A stretch of DNA of 64,000 nucleotides from UBA2329 sp964577215. GTDB taxonomy: Bacteria; Bacteroidota; Bacteroidia; Chitinophagales; Saprospiraceae. The DNA lies in NCBI GenBank assembly GCA_964577215.1, contig CAZNYK010000003.1, forward strand, positions 12,874-76,873. The letters run 5' to 3'. Below the pieces are notes generated by a model. It was not told where the DNA came from and made no database searches. It worked only from the letters and a program-made list of their open reading frames with translations. A program made the position numbers and the translations under genes. Of this stretch, positions 42,405 through 51,200 are shown one piece after another; the stretch's first letter is position 1, and each line of letters starts with the position of its first letter.

Positions 42405-43163
42405 ATGCACACCGAGCCGTCACTCATCCACCGCGAACATTTCACCATACGCAGCTACGAGGTTGACGCGCGCAAGCAAGTATCCATTCCAGCGTTGATC
42501 CGGCTCATGCAGGAGGCATCCATGCAGCACGTGCTCCATCTCCAACTTTCGGTGTGGGACTTAGAGCCGCAGGGGCTGTCCTGGGTGCTCATGCGGCAGC
42601 GGCTGCACGTTGAACGCCTGCCCTTGCTGGGAGAAACCATAGAAGTGGTGACGCATCCCTCGGGCTTTGAGCGGGTATTCACGCACCGCGATTTCAGGAT
42701 GTATGATGCGCAAGGCGCTGAAATTGCCAATGCTACCACCACCTGGCTGTTGATGCACACCGCCACCAGGCGCATGGCCCGCATCCCCGCCGAATTGCTC
42801 GCCTACAACGACCTCCTCCCCCACCCTTCCGGCTACCTGCCCCGCACCGCCGGCGAGTTGCCTGACCTCGGGCCAGTTTTCCGCTCCCGCCGCTTCGCGG
42901 TAGGCTGGCACGACCTCGACTTCAACTATCACCTCACCAACAGCAAGTACGCCGATTGGATGCTGGAGGCCGTAGATGAACACCTGCTGCGAAACGCCTC
43001 TCTTCAGACCATGGATATTTTGTACCTTGCCGAGTCTCTGTGGAACGAGGAGATCATTGCCGAGACTTCTATTTCAGACGACTGTACACGCCTGCACCGC
43101 CTGACCAGGCCCAGCGACGGCAAGGAACTGGCGCGGGCGAGGACGGTGTGGAATGGAAGCTAA
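42405..43163 (+). CDS. Acyl-ACP thioesterase (FatA-like, double hotdog)
   Basis: The 252-aa protein has two hotdog-fold halves: the first starts HFTIRSYEVDARKQVSI and includes LSWVLMRQRLHVE; the second includes GWHDLDFNYHLTNSKYADWM with the Asn/His arrangement of FatA-type enzymes. It should release fatty acids from acyl carrier protein in the cytoplasm. There is little leader sequence. Not linked to fab genes here. Confidence 0.88.
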   Translation: MHTEPSLIHREHFTIRSYEVDARKQVSIPALIRLMQEASMQHVLHLQLSVWDLEPQGLSWVLMRQRLHVERLPLLGETIEVVTHPSGFERVFTHRDFRMYDAQGAEIANATTTWLLMHTATRRMARIPAELLAYNDLLPHPSGYLPRTAGELPDLGPVFRSRRFAVGWHDLDFNYHLTNSKYADWMLEAVDEHLLRNASLQTMDILYLAESLWNEEIIAETSISDDCTRLHRLTRPSDGKELARARTVWNGS

Positions 43164-43243
43164 AGGCATAAGGCGAATTTCCGCCGGCGCAGAGTCTTCT
43201 CTTACTCCAAAAAAAATAAAAAATCGAATCGCTGTTAGCAAGA

Positions 43244-43258
43244 GACGCCCCAGGCGTC
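43244..43258. repeat. Short palindrome GACGCC/GGCGTC
   Basis: Six-base arms GACGCC and GGCGTC surround CCA. Similar small GC-rich palindromes occur in intergenic space of many Bacteroidota; a longer one is at 4135-4154. Confidence 0.5.
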
Positions 43259-43379
43259 CCCGCTATCACCATACTCACGTCTTCAGACGGGCTATGCAAT
43301 ACCATACAGTACGCCACTAACTTGACGGCATGGAGTTCAAAGATGGCACTGGAAGCCTGCAACTTTGGCTGCGGCCGTA

Positions 43380-43408
43380 TTGTTTTTACGGGCAATGCCG
43401 TAACTTTG
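43380..43408 (+). promoter_or_regulatory. Promoter directly before the Rpn nuclease gene
   Basis: TTG (43380-43382) is followed after 18 bp by TAACTTTG (43401-43408), a good Bacteroidota promoter. The ATG at 43413 begins four bases later, so the transcript would be leaderless. Confidence 0.5.
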
Positions 43409-43412
43409 TCTT

Positions 43413-44375
43413 ATGCTGATCGCCAATCCGCTTTACGACCACGCCTTCAAGTACCTCATGTCCAACGACAAGTTGGCGCGCAAGGTACTTTCCGTCATCC
43501 TGGAAAAGGAGGTGCTGGAGCTGGAACTCTCCCAGCAGGAGGTTGTCGTAGAAGATGAAGAGCGCCGATTTACCTTATACCGTCTGGATTTCAAAGCTGT
43601 CATTTTAGATGAGAACGGCCGCAGGGAGAAGGTGCTCATCGAACTGCAAAAATCCAAGCTGCCTACCAATGTGTTGCGTTTTCGCAATTACCTCGGCTTG
43701 GCCTATACCCACAAAACAAAGGCCAAACACCCGGTAACCTTAGTGGACCAAGATAGCGCCCTGCCCATCATCTCCATATACATCCTGGGTTACAACGTGG
43801 AAGACATCCCCCTGACGGCCGTAAAGGTGGATCGCAAGATCATGGACATGTCGCGCCACGAGGAACTACACATCGAGAGCGACTTCATAGACCTGCTCAC
43901 ACATACCTGTTATATACTGCAAGTGCGCCGCCTGCCGGAACAGAGGCGCAGCCGCATAGAGCAATTTCTCACACTGTTCAATCAAGCCTGGGTCATGGAA
44001 GAAAAATACATTCTCGATCTGCAAGAGGTGCCGGAAGGCTTCGAAGACATAGCGGAGTACCTTCAGCGGCCCTTGCAGGAAGAAGAACTGCGTGCCAAGC
44101 TGCGCGCGGAGGAGGAAGTGGAGGCCATTTTTGCCCAGCAGGAAGCGGAAAAAGCGTACTTGAAGCGCGTGGCTGAGGAAGCAAAAGCACGCGAAGAAGA
44201 AGAGCGCAGGCAGAGGGAGGAAGAACGCCGACAGAAAGAAAAGGCGCTGGAGCAAATGCGCGAAGGCCAGATAAAATTGGCTCGCGTCCTTTTGCGTACA
44301 GGTATGTCTGCCGAAGAGGTAGCTCTTGAAACCGGGCTAACAGAGGATGAAGTGAGAAAAATTGAAAAAAACTAA
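43413..44375 (+). CDS. Rpn family PD-(D/E)XK nuclease / recombination-promoting transposase-like protein
   Basis: The 320-aa protein begins NPLYDHAFKYLMSNDKLAR and has the nuclease core D59 with E77-x-Q79 in LDFKAVILDENG and KVLIELQKS, as in the Rpn/YhgA-like family of PD-(D/E)XK nucleases. The C-terminal third is a very charged helix (residues about 220-285) followed by a small helix-turn-helix-like end (LLRTGMSAEEVALETGLTED). Rpn proteins promote RecA-independent recombination and some act in defence. It lies 13 bp upstream of ftsE and may be co-transcribed with it. Confidence 0.8.
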   Translation: MLIANPLYDHAFKYLMSNDKLARKVLSVILEKEVLELELSQQEVVVEDEERRFTLYRLDFKAVILDENGRREKVLIELQKSKLPTNVLRFRNYLGLAYTHKTKAKHPVTLVDQDSALPIISIYILGYNVEDIPLTAVKVDRKIMDMSRHEELHIESDFIDLLTHTCYILQVRRLPEQRRSRIEQFLTLFNQAWVMEEKYILDLQEVPEGFEDIAEYLQRPLQEEELRAKLRAEEEVEAIFAQQEAEKAYLKRVAEEAKAREEEERRQREEERRQKEKALEQMREGQIKLARVLLRTGMSAEEVALETGLTEDEVRKIEKN

Positions 44376-44388
44376 ACCGACCCCCAAA

Positions 44389-45075
44389 ATGAGCAATCTC
44401 ATCGTACGCCTCAACAACGCCAATATTTACCAACAGCAGCAACTCATACTGCGCGGCGTCACTATGACCATTTCCCAAGGTGAATTCGCCTACCTGATAG
44501 GTAAAACCGGCAGCGGCAAATCGAGCCTCCTCAAAGTACTGTACGGCGCATTGCCCCTGCGCGAAGGCAAAGGCGAGGTCGCCGGCTTCGATCTCCAAAA
44601 ATTAGACCGGCGCCAAGCACCTTATCTGCGCAGGAAATTGGGCGTAGTATTCCAGGATTTCAATCTTCTCAGCGACAGAAATGTGGATCAAAACCTCCGC
44701 TTCGTCCTGCATGCTACCGGCTGGAAAAAAGAAGGCGACATCCAAAACCGCATCGGGGAAGTGCTGGCCCAGGTAGGGCTTTCGGACAAGCAATTCAGCA
44801 TGACCCACGAATTGTCAGGAGGCGAACAACAACGGGTAGTCATAGCAAGGGCCTTGCTGAACTCCCCTGAATTGCTCATCGCCGACGAGCCTACTGGCAA
44901 CCTCGACCCCGACACCTCCGATGAGATACTCCAACTGCTGCGCCGGTTGGCCCGGCACAACGACACTGCTGTACTGCTGGCAACGCACGATTACCGCATT
45001 ATTGAAAATTTCCCGGCCCGCATCATTCGCTGTATCCAGGGCCGGATAGTGGATGAAGAAAACTTAGAAAAATGA
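44389..45075 (+). CDS. ftsE: Cell division ATP-binding protein FtsE
   Basis: The 228-aa ABC ATPase matches FtsE: Walker A GKTGSGKSS, the phrase RRKLGVVFQDFNLL, signature LSGGEQQRVVIARALL, Walker B LLIADEPTGNLD. With FtsX it controls peptidoglycan hydrolases at the septum. FtsX is not adjacent here. ATG at 44389 is chosen over a TTG at 44362 inside the previous gene. Its stop overlaps the start of a 33-aa membrane peptide. Confidence 0.92.
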   Translation: MSNLIVRLNNANIYQQQQLILRGVTMTISQGEFAYLIGKTGSGKSSLLKVLYGALPLREGKGEVAGFDLQKLDRRQAPYLRRKLGVVFQDFNLLSDRNVDQNLRFVLHATGWKKEGDIQNRIGEVLAQVGLSDKQFSMTHELSGGEQQRVVIARALLNSPELLIADEPTGNLDPDTSDEILQLLRRLARHNDTAVLLATHDYRIIENFPARIIRCIQGRIVDEENLEK

Positions 45076-45173
45076 AAAGCTGGCCACTGCCGCTCAAAAT
45101 CTTGGCTATATGCCTGCTTTGCCTTGCCATTGCGGCAGGCATTGGACTGATCATCAGTTACTTAACAAATTGA
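45072..45173 (+). CDS. 33-aa single-pass membrane peptide coupled to ftsE
   Basis: ATG at 45072 overlaps the ftsE stop (ATGA). The frame reads MKSWPLPLKILAICLLCLAI, then a glycine-containing hydrophobic stretch to ISYLTN and TGA at 45171-45173. Residues 9-29 form one strong membrane segment after a positively charged N-terminus, so the C-terminus should face the periplasm. Stop-start overlap and clear topology argue for a real gene, though it is very short. Its place, where ftsX would lie in many bacteria, suggests a link to FtsE or the membrane. Confidence 0.55.
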   Translation: MKSWPLPLKILAICLLCLAIAAGIGLIISYLTN

Positions 45174-45193
45174 TTGTATTCCCCGCCCGAGGC

Positions 45194-46240
45194 CTATTTC
45201 CCGGCGATCCCCTGCTTGAAATCTTTTTGCAAAAGCAATTGGATATGGGCCGATACGATCTCGCCCATGGTACGGCATTTCAGAAAAACGTCATTATGAT
45301 GGTGGGCCGTCAGTTCCTTGGCCAATAGCTGTACTTTTTCGCTCGTCGATATTTCATCCTCCACCATACACTCGAACAGCGCATCCAAGCGGCTGCGGGT
45401 GGCCATAGCGCGCGCAGCTATCAGGCTGCGCTCTTCCAACTGGTATTGCGTCACACTCTCATGGGTCAGCATTTCCATTCCCATTTTGATAATGGGGTTG
45501 TTCTCCTTGAAATACTGCGGCAGGTAAAAACTCTTGCGCCCTTCATAGGACTGCTGATCGAAATCTATGGCACGCAGGCGAAACTGGGCGCCTTCAATGT
45601 CGGGAGTTACAGCCACCACGTAGTTGTAGGAGCGCATATCGCCGAGAAGGCGCACGAAACAGCGCTCGTTGAACTTGACAAACTCTTTGGCAATGCGTAT
45701 CTGGTTGAAGGGATCATCTTGCAAGTGCTTTTTGACAAAGTCGTCGCCCGGAATCCCTACTATGTGCTCTTCAATCATTGTGCCTCCGTCCACTAAGTAC
45801 ATCACGCTGTTGGGCGAGAGCAGTTCCTCCAATTCCAGCCCGTAAATGCGGGAGGCATCGGCGCGCTTCACGTAGAAGTGGTCGTAGTTATCGTTTAGCC
45901 GGTTGATGATGCGAATGCGAAATGGCTTGGTGTTGCCGAAGGTGCAGTAGTCGATGCGCGCCACCGTAAGGTGTTCCACCACGCTCATATCGCCGCCTGT
46001 TTTAAGCAGGGCGTACATGGAAGTGAGCGCGTGGAAAACTTCGGGCCGGTCGGATTCTGAAAAATAGACGGCCTCCCAGAGGGTGTCGTGGCCATCGTGG
46101 TCGAGCAGGGGTGCAGATGATTCGTAGCGCGTCAGCTCTTCATATTGCAGGGGCAACCGTTTGGCGCGGTGGTAGCGCATCAGGTAGCGCAGCAACGGCT
46201 CGCGTACGCGAAACAGGACTTTTTTTTTGGATGGAACCAT
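45194..46240 (-). CDS. Conserved-looking hypothetical protein downstream of sppA
   Basis: The 348-aa protein is soluble with no signal peptide. Its C-terminal half has mixed alpha/beta content, including FVRLLGDMRSYNYVVAV and LRAIDFDQQS, which faintly recall the catalytic and DFD regions of small-molecule kinases; this is a weak likeness only. It starts 8 bp after the sppA stop, so they form an operon. I do not recognise the family. Confidence 0.65.
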   Translation of the reverse strand: MVPSKKKVLFRVREPLLRYLMRYHRAKRLPLQYEELTRYESSAPLLDHDGHDTLWEAVYFSESDRPEVFHALTSMYALLKTGGDMSVVEHLTVARIDYCTFGNTKPFRIRIINRLNDNYDHFYVKRADASRIYGLELEELLSPNSVMYLVDGGTMIEEHIVGIPGDDFVKKHLQDDPFNQIRIAKEFVKFNERCFVRLLGDMRSYNYVVAVTPDIEGAQFRLRAIDFDQQSYEGRKSFYLPQYFKENNPIIKMGMEMLTHESVTQYQLEERSLIAARAMATRSRLDALFECMVEDEISTSEKVQLLAKELTAHHHNDVFLKCRTMGEIVSAHIQLLLQKDFKQGIAGK

Positions 46241-46248
46241 ACTACCTG

Positions 46249-48021
46249 CTACCTGAAAGGAATAAAAAACGGCAGGCGCGCCTGCATCCCGCGGCTTGCC
46301 TGCAATTCCCGGACATACCTGTAATATGGATACATTTCGCCGAGTTGAGACCGCAGCATGCGGTTGGTACGCGCTTCGCTTTGCCCGGTGATATCCTCAA
46401 GAAGTTGTTGCAGCGGTTCTTTGATGCGCGGATATTCGGTAATGCGGTACTCCTTCAATTCTGCGAGATTTGCTGCGGATTCGATCGCTTCATCCAAGTC
46501 GGCAACGCGATCTACCAAGCCTATTTGTTCTGCCTTCACGCCCGTCCACACGCGGCCCTGGGCAATTTCATTGACGGCATCGCGCGACAAGCCCCGGCCT
46601 TCCGCTACATGGCCGAGGAAAGTCTCATAAAGATTGTCCACAAAGCCTTGCATGATTTTGCCTTCATCTTCCGACATGTCGTAAAAGGGAGAAATTCCAT
46701 GGGCGAACTTGCCGGTTTTGACCGTGTCGAAAGAAATGCCTATTTTGTCATTGAGAAGCTTTTTCGCGCTTGGGATCATGCTGAAAACGCCGATGGACCC
46801 GGTAAGCGTGTTGGGCTCGGCGAAGATAGAGTCGGCTTTACAGGCGATGTAGTATCCGCCGGAGGCGGCATAGTCGCCCATGGAAACCACCACTTTTTTG
46901 CCTTCTTCCTTAGCCAGTTCAATTTCCCGCAGGATATTTTCGGATGCCATAGCGCTCCCGCCCCCGGAGTTTACGCGCAAGACAATGGCTTTGACGGAAT
47001 TGTCCTTGCGCAACTTGGAGAGGATGTCCGTATATTTGACGTCGCCTATGTTGCCGGGCTCTCCTTTACCATCCACGATGTTGCCCTCGGCATAGACCAC
47101 GGCAATTTTGTCTTTGACCTTAAAATTGGATTTGGCCGGATTGCGGTCGTTGTAGTCTTCGATAGAAATGGTGGAAAGCTTGTCCTTTTCATCAAGACCC
47201 AGTTTCTCCCGGATGTCGTTCAACGCTTTGTCCCGGTGAGCCAGTTCGTCCACCATCTTGAGTTCAAGCGCTTTTTGGGGCATAAATGCGAGGTAGCCGT
47301 CTGCGATCCGGCGCAATTCGGCCGGGGAAATATCGCGGCCTTCGGCGATGTCGGCAAGGAATTCGCTGAATACATCCCCGAGGTATTCGCGCACCTGGAG
47401 TTTATTCTCCTCCGACATATTGTTGCGCCGAAACGGCTCGGTAGCGCTCTTGAATTTGCCGGCATAATAAATTTGCATGTTGATTCCGGCCTTGTCGAGC
47501 ATATCTTTAAAGAACGGAACCTGGGCGGCGAAGCCCCTGAAATCCACCAGTCCTACGGGGTTGAGATATACTTTATCGGCAGCCGAAGCCAGGTAATAAC
47601 TGCCTTGCGAGTAAGCGTTGGCGTAGGTGTACACAAATTTACCCTCTGATCTGAACTCCGCTACGGCATCCCGGATGAGGTCTGCGGTAGCAATGCCGCC
47701 CTGCAAGCCGTCTGTTTCGATGAGAATACCTTTGATGTTCTCATCATTTCGGGCGCGCTCCAGGGCTGCGAGCATTTCGTGCACTCCAAGCACTTTTTGG
47801 TCGTTGAAGTTGAAAGGATCAATGGGCAGGTTATTGGTTTTTTCGGGTATAGCCTTGTCGAATTTGAGATGCAGAACGGTATTAGGAGCAATTTTTCGCT
47901 CTTTCTGCTCCTGGGACCCCGCAATCCCGGCAATAACGGCTACGAAGATAGAACCGAGCAATACAGTGGCTAGTATGACGCCGAGGCAGGAGGCGAAAAC
48001 GAACTTGAAGAATTGTCCCAT
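46249..48021 (-). CDS. sppA: Signal peptide peptidase SppA, 67K type
   Basis: The 590-aa membrane serine protease digests leftover signal peptides. It has one N-terminal membrane segment and two SppA domains. By comparison with the E. coli enzyme the catalytic lysine is K191 in KFKSATEPFRR of the first domain and the nucleophile S387 in GDYAASGGYYIA of the second. Full length for the double-domain form. A TAACTTTG element lies upstream at 48084-48091. Confidence 0.95.
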   Translation of the reverse strand: MGQFFKFVFASCLGVILATVLLGSIFVAVIAGIAGSQEQKERKIAPNTVLHLKFDKAIPEKTNNLPIDPFNFNDQKVLGVHEMLAALERARNDENIKGILIETDGLQGGIATADLIRDAVAEFRSEGKFVYTYANAYSQGSYYLASAADKVYLNPVGLVDFRGFAAQVPFFKDMLDKAGINMQIYYAGKFKSATEPFRRNNMSEENKLQVREYLGDVFSEFLADIAEGRDISPAELRRIADGYLAFMPQKALELKMVDELAHRDKALNDIREKLGLDEKDKLSTISIEDYNDRNPAKSNFKVKDKIAVVYAEGNIVDGKGEPGNIGDVKYTDILSKLRKDNSVKAIVLRVNSGGGSAMASENILREIELAKEEGKKVVVSMGDYAASGGYYIACKADSIFAEPNTLTGSIGVFSMIPSAKKLLNDKIGISFDTVKTGKFAHGISPFYDMSEDEGKIMQGFVDNLYETFLGHVAEGRGLSRDAVNEIAQGRVWTGVKAEQIGLVDRVADLDEAIESAANLAELKEYRITEYPRIKEPLQQLLEDITGQSEARTNRMLRSQLGEMYPYYRYVRELQASRGMQARLPFFIPFR

Positions 48022-48083
48022 GATGTTGATGTGTCTTTTAATTTGATTGCGCGCTTAAAAAAGGGCTTCAGGCTTTTTCAGGA

Positions 48084-48091
48084 CAAAGTTA
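48084..48091 (-). promoter_or_regulatory. Possible -7 element of the sppA operon
   Basis: TAACTTTG on the minus strand fits TAnnTTTG, about 62 bp upstream of the start codon. No TTTG lies at 18-20 bp spacing. Confidence 0.4.
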
Positions 48092-48188
48092 ATTCGCGAT
48101 AGTTCTCCGGGGGAACAGTTTTTAGATAAAAACAACAAATTGGGCGACAATCTTGATCAAAGAGGTAGAGCGCCCCAAAGAAAAAACC

Positions 48189-48196
48189 TACTTTTG
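48189..48196 (+). promoter_or_regulatory. Possible -7 element of the SprB-repeat adhesin gene
   Basis: TACTTTTG fits TAnnTTTG, 45 bp before the ATG. No -33 box at ideal spacing. Confidence 0.35.
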
Positions 48197-48241
48197 AACG
48201 CGATTCCGCTCATTTATGATTTACCGGATATTGAATTGACC

Positions 48242-51200
48242 ATGAGGATTCAACTCTACACCTTTGCTTTTTGTTTTTTTGCCGCCGCTATCGCCCCTGT
48301 TCATGCACAAGTGCTCGAAGTGACCAATGCACCGCCGATCACGCCTCAGAATCTCATCACCAACATTTTCCTCGGCGATGGTGTGGAAGTCCTCAGCGTG
48401 ACCTACGAGGGCTCTTCCAATGCCGTAGGTTTTTTCAAGGACGGCCAGGTTGCCGTGGGCATGGAGCGTGGAATCGTAATGACAACAGGGCGCGCCGTAA
48501 CCCAGGGATTCCAGTTTGGAGTGGCCGAAGCCGGAAGCGTTCAGGCCAGCGTGGACAACGGCAGCAACGTCATGGATCCTGACATGGAGGCCATTGCCGG
48601 TGGAGAGCAGGTTTTTAATGTAACGAAATACATCATCACCTTTATTCCCATTGCCGACACGCTTCGCTTCCGCTATGCCTTCGGATCTGAAGAATACCCG
48701 GAATACGTTTGCAGTGATTTCAACGATATTTTCGGATTCTTTATCAGCGGGCCGGGCATCAACGGCCCCTATCAAAACAACGCCGCCAACATCGCCCTCA
48801 TCCCGGGCACCAATCTTCCGGTAAGGATCAACAACGTAAACCCGGGGCAGGTAGGCGCCGCGGGCCAACCGGAAAACTGCAATCCGCCGCGCGGCTCCCT
48901 TTCCTACTCGCAATATTACAACGACAACGACGGCTCCGGCATGATGCCTGTGTATGACGGCATCACCGACGTGTTCACAGCCGAAGCCATTGTGCAGCCC
49001 TGCCAGATATACACTATCAAACTCGTCATTTGTGACGTGGGGGATGCCGTATTCGACTCGGGGGTGTTTCTCGAAGCTAAGAGTTTCGGTACAGGTTCTT
49101 TGGACGTGAACGTCGCCACCGCGAGCTTGGACGGTTCCGTGGCTGAAGGTTGCGCTGCCGGAAGGATCACGTTCTCGCTTCCCAACCCCGTAGAGTCAAA
49201 CTACTACATCGATTTCAACGTCCTGGGCGATGCCGTCAATGGGGTCGACTACGTCCAATTGCCGGATTCGCTCTTCATCCCTGCGGGCCAAACCTCCGTC
49301 TCATTTGACATCATTGCATTAGAGGACGATCTGCCGGAAAATTCCGAGTCTCTGCTCTTTGATGTACAACGGGATGCCTGCAACCGGGACACCTTTCTCA
49401 TCCTCATCCGTGACAACCCGCTCATCAAACCCGATCTGGGGCAGGACCCCACCATCTGCGCCGGCGACCCCGTCCAATTAGACGGCACGATACCCATCAC
49501 CCTGCCTCCCTTGCCTACCTTCTCCAATACCAACAACCTCGTTATCAACCCTACCAACGTACCTGTTTTTTCCAACATCAATGTGAGCGGCGTCGTTCCC
49601 AACGTACTCGGTCCGGATGTGCTCCAATCCATCTGTATTGACAGCATCTCGCATCCCTGGATCGACGATCTGGATATCTTCCTCATCACTCCCGGAGGCC
49701 AGTTCCTCGAATTGACCACCGACAACGGCGGAAATGGCGGTAACGGTCTTGGAATGGACTACTACCGCGGCACTTGTTTCACCCCTGACGCCACAGTTCC
49801 CATTAACTTTCCCGGTCCTTTCGCACCGCCTTCCGCCGTACCCTTTTCCGGCAATTGGCTGCCCGAAGGGGAATGGCCGGATATCTGGGGCGGACCAGTC
49901 AACGGGCAGTGGCGCCTGCAACTCATCGACGATACCAACGGCGCCGTGGGCACCCTGCACAGTTGGACCATAACTTTCAACCGGATTTACGATATAGAAT
50001 ACGCCTGGTCGCCGGCCGCCGGCCTGAGTTGCGCCGATTGTCCTGATCCGCAAGCCGCGCCCCTGCAACCGGTAAACTACATACTCACCGCTTCAGATTC
50101 CTATGGTTGCGTTACCTCCGATACCATTTCCTTCAACGTCACCCCGCAGATAGACGCCCCGGCAGCCATCTGCGGCGCCACCACGGAAAACTCCGTGACC
50201 GTGGCATGGCAAGATGTACCGGGCGCTGCCGGCTATGAGATCAATGTGAACAACAGCGGATGGTCGTCTCCCAGCGGCGCGTTGGAGCATGTTATCGACG
50301 GCCTCAGCTTCAGCGAAACAGTGGACATCTACATCCGCTCGCTCGGCTTGTGTCCTGGCCCCCCCGACACCCTACAGTGCCAGGCACTGGCTTGCAGCCC
50401 GCCCGATCTGTCGGCAACTACCACCGATGCCAGTTGTGCAGGGCTGGCCAATGGTTCAGTGGCGCTTACCTCTTCATCAGCATCGGGTGCCCTTACCTTT
50501 GAACTAAACGGAATCACCAACAACAACGGCATTTACAACGACCTCGCGCCCGGGCTTTATGTAGCCTCCCTCACCGATGCCGCCAATTGCCCCGCCACCG
50601 TGCAATTCACCATCAGCGCGCCGCAGGCGCTCAGCGCCGGTATTGTAATGATAGACTCGGTGCGATGCAACGGAGGCAGCGACGGCGCTGCAACCGTATC
50701 GGTAAGCGGCGGGCAAGGGCCCTACACTTACGCATGGGACAACGGCGAGACCGGCGCTGCCGCTATCGCCCTCGATGCCGGCCCGCATTCCGTAACCATA
50801 ACCGACCAGGCCGGATGCAGCGCCGCAACCCCTGTTGCTATACCGGAGCCTCCGGCGCTAACGCTCACCACTACCGCTTCCGCCGTAAGTTGCCCCGGCG
50901 CGGGAGACGGAAGCGCCGGCGCGGCGCCTGTGGGAGGCACTGCACCCTACAACTTCCTATGGGACACCGCCGCGGGAGGCCAGACCTCGGTCACTGCCGC
51001 CGGGCTACCGGGAGGAACTTACCAGGTAACAGTCACCGATGCGGAAGGATGTACCGCGCAGGCAACATCCACCGTAGCTGAGGCAGCGCCCATCTTCTTA
51101 CAGGTTCAGGATGAAGACGCGCGCTGCTTTGGAGAGGCCTCTGGAACAGCCACCGCCATGGCTTCAGGCGGCAACGGAGGGTTTTCATACGCATGGAGCA

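Larger units (their letters stand above)
43164..43412. other. Intergenic region with a short palindrome
   Basis: No gene is seen in these 249 bp. They hold an A-rich run (43207-43223), the palindrome GACGCC-CCA-GGCGTC at 43244-43258, and the promoter of the Rpn nuclease gene at the right end. Confidence 0.5.

Noticed and set aside
46111..47649. Plus-strand open frame of 512 codons
   Set aside because: Antisense of sppA, whose catalytic residues are intact.
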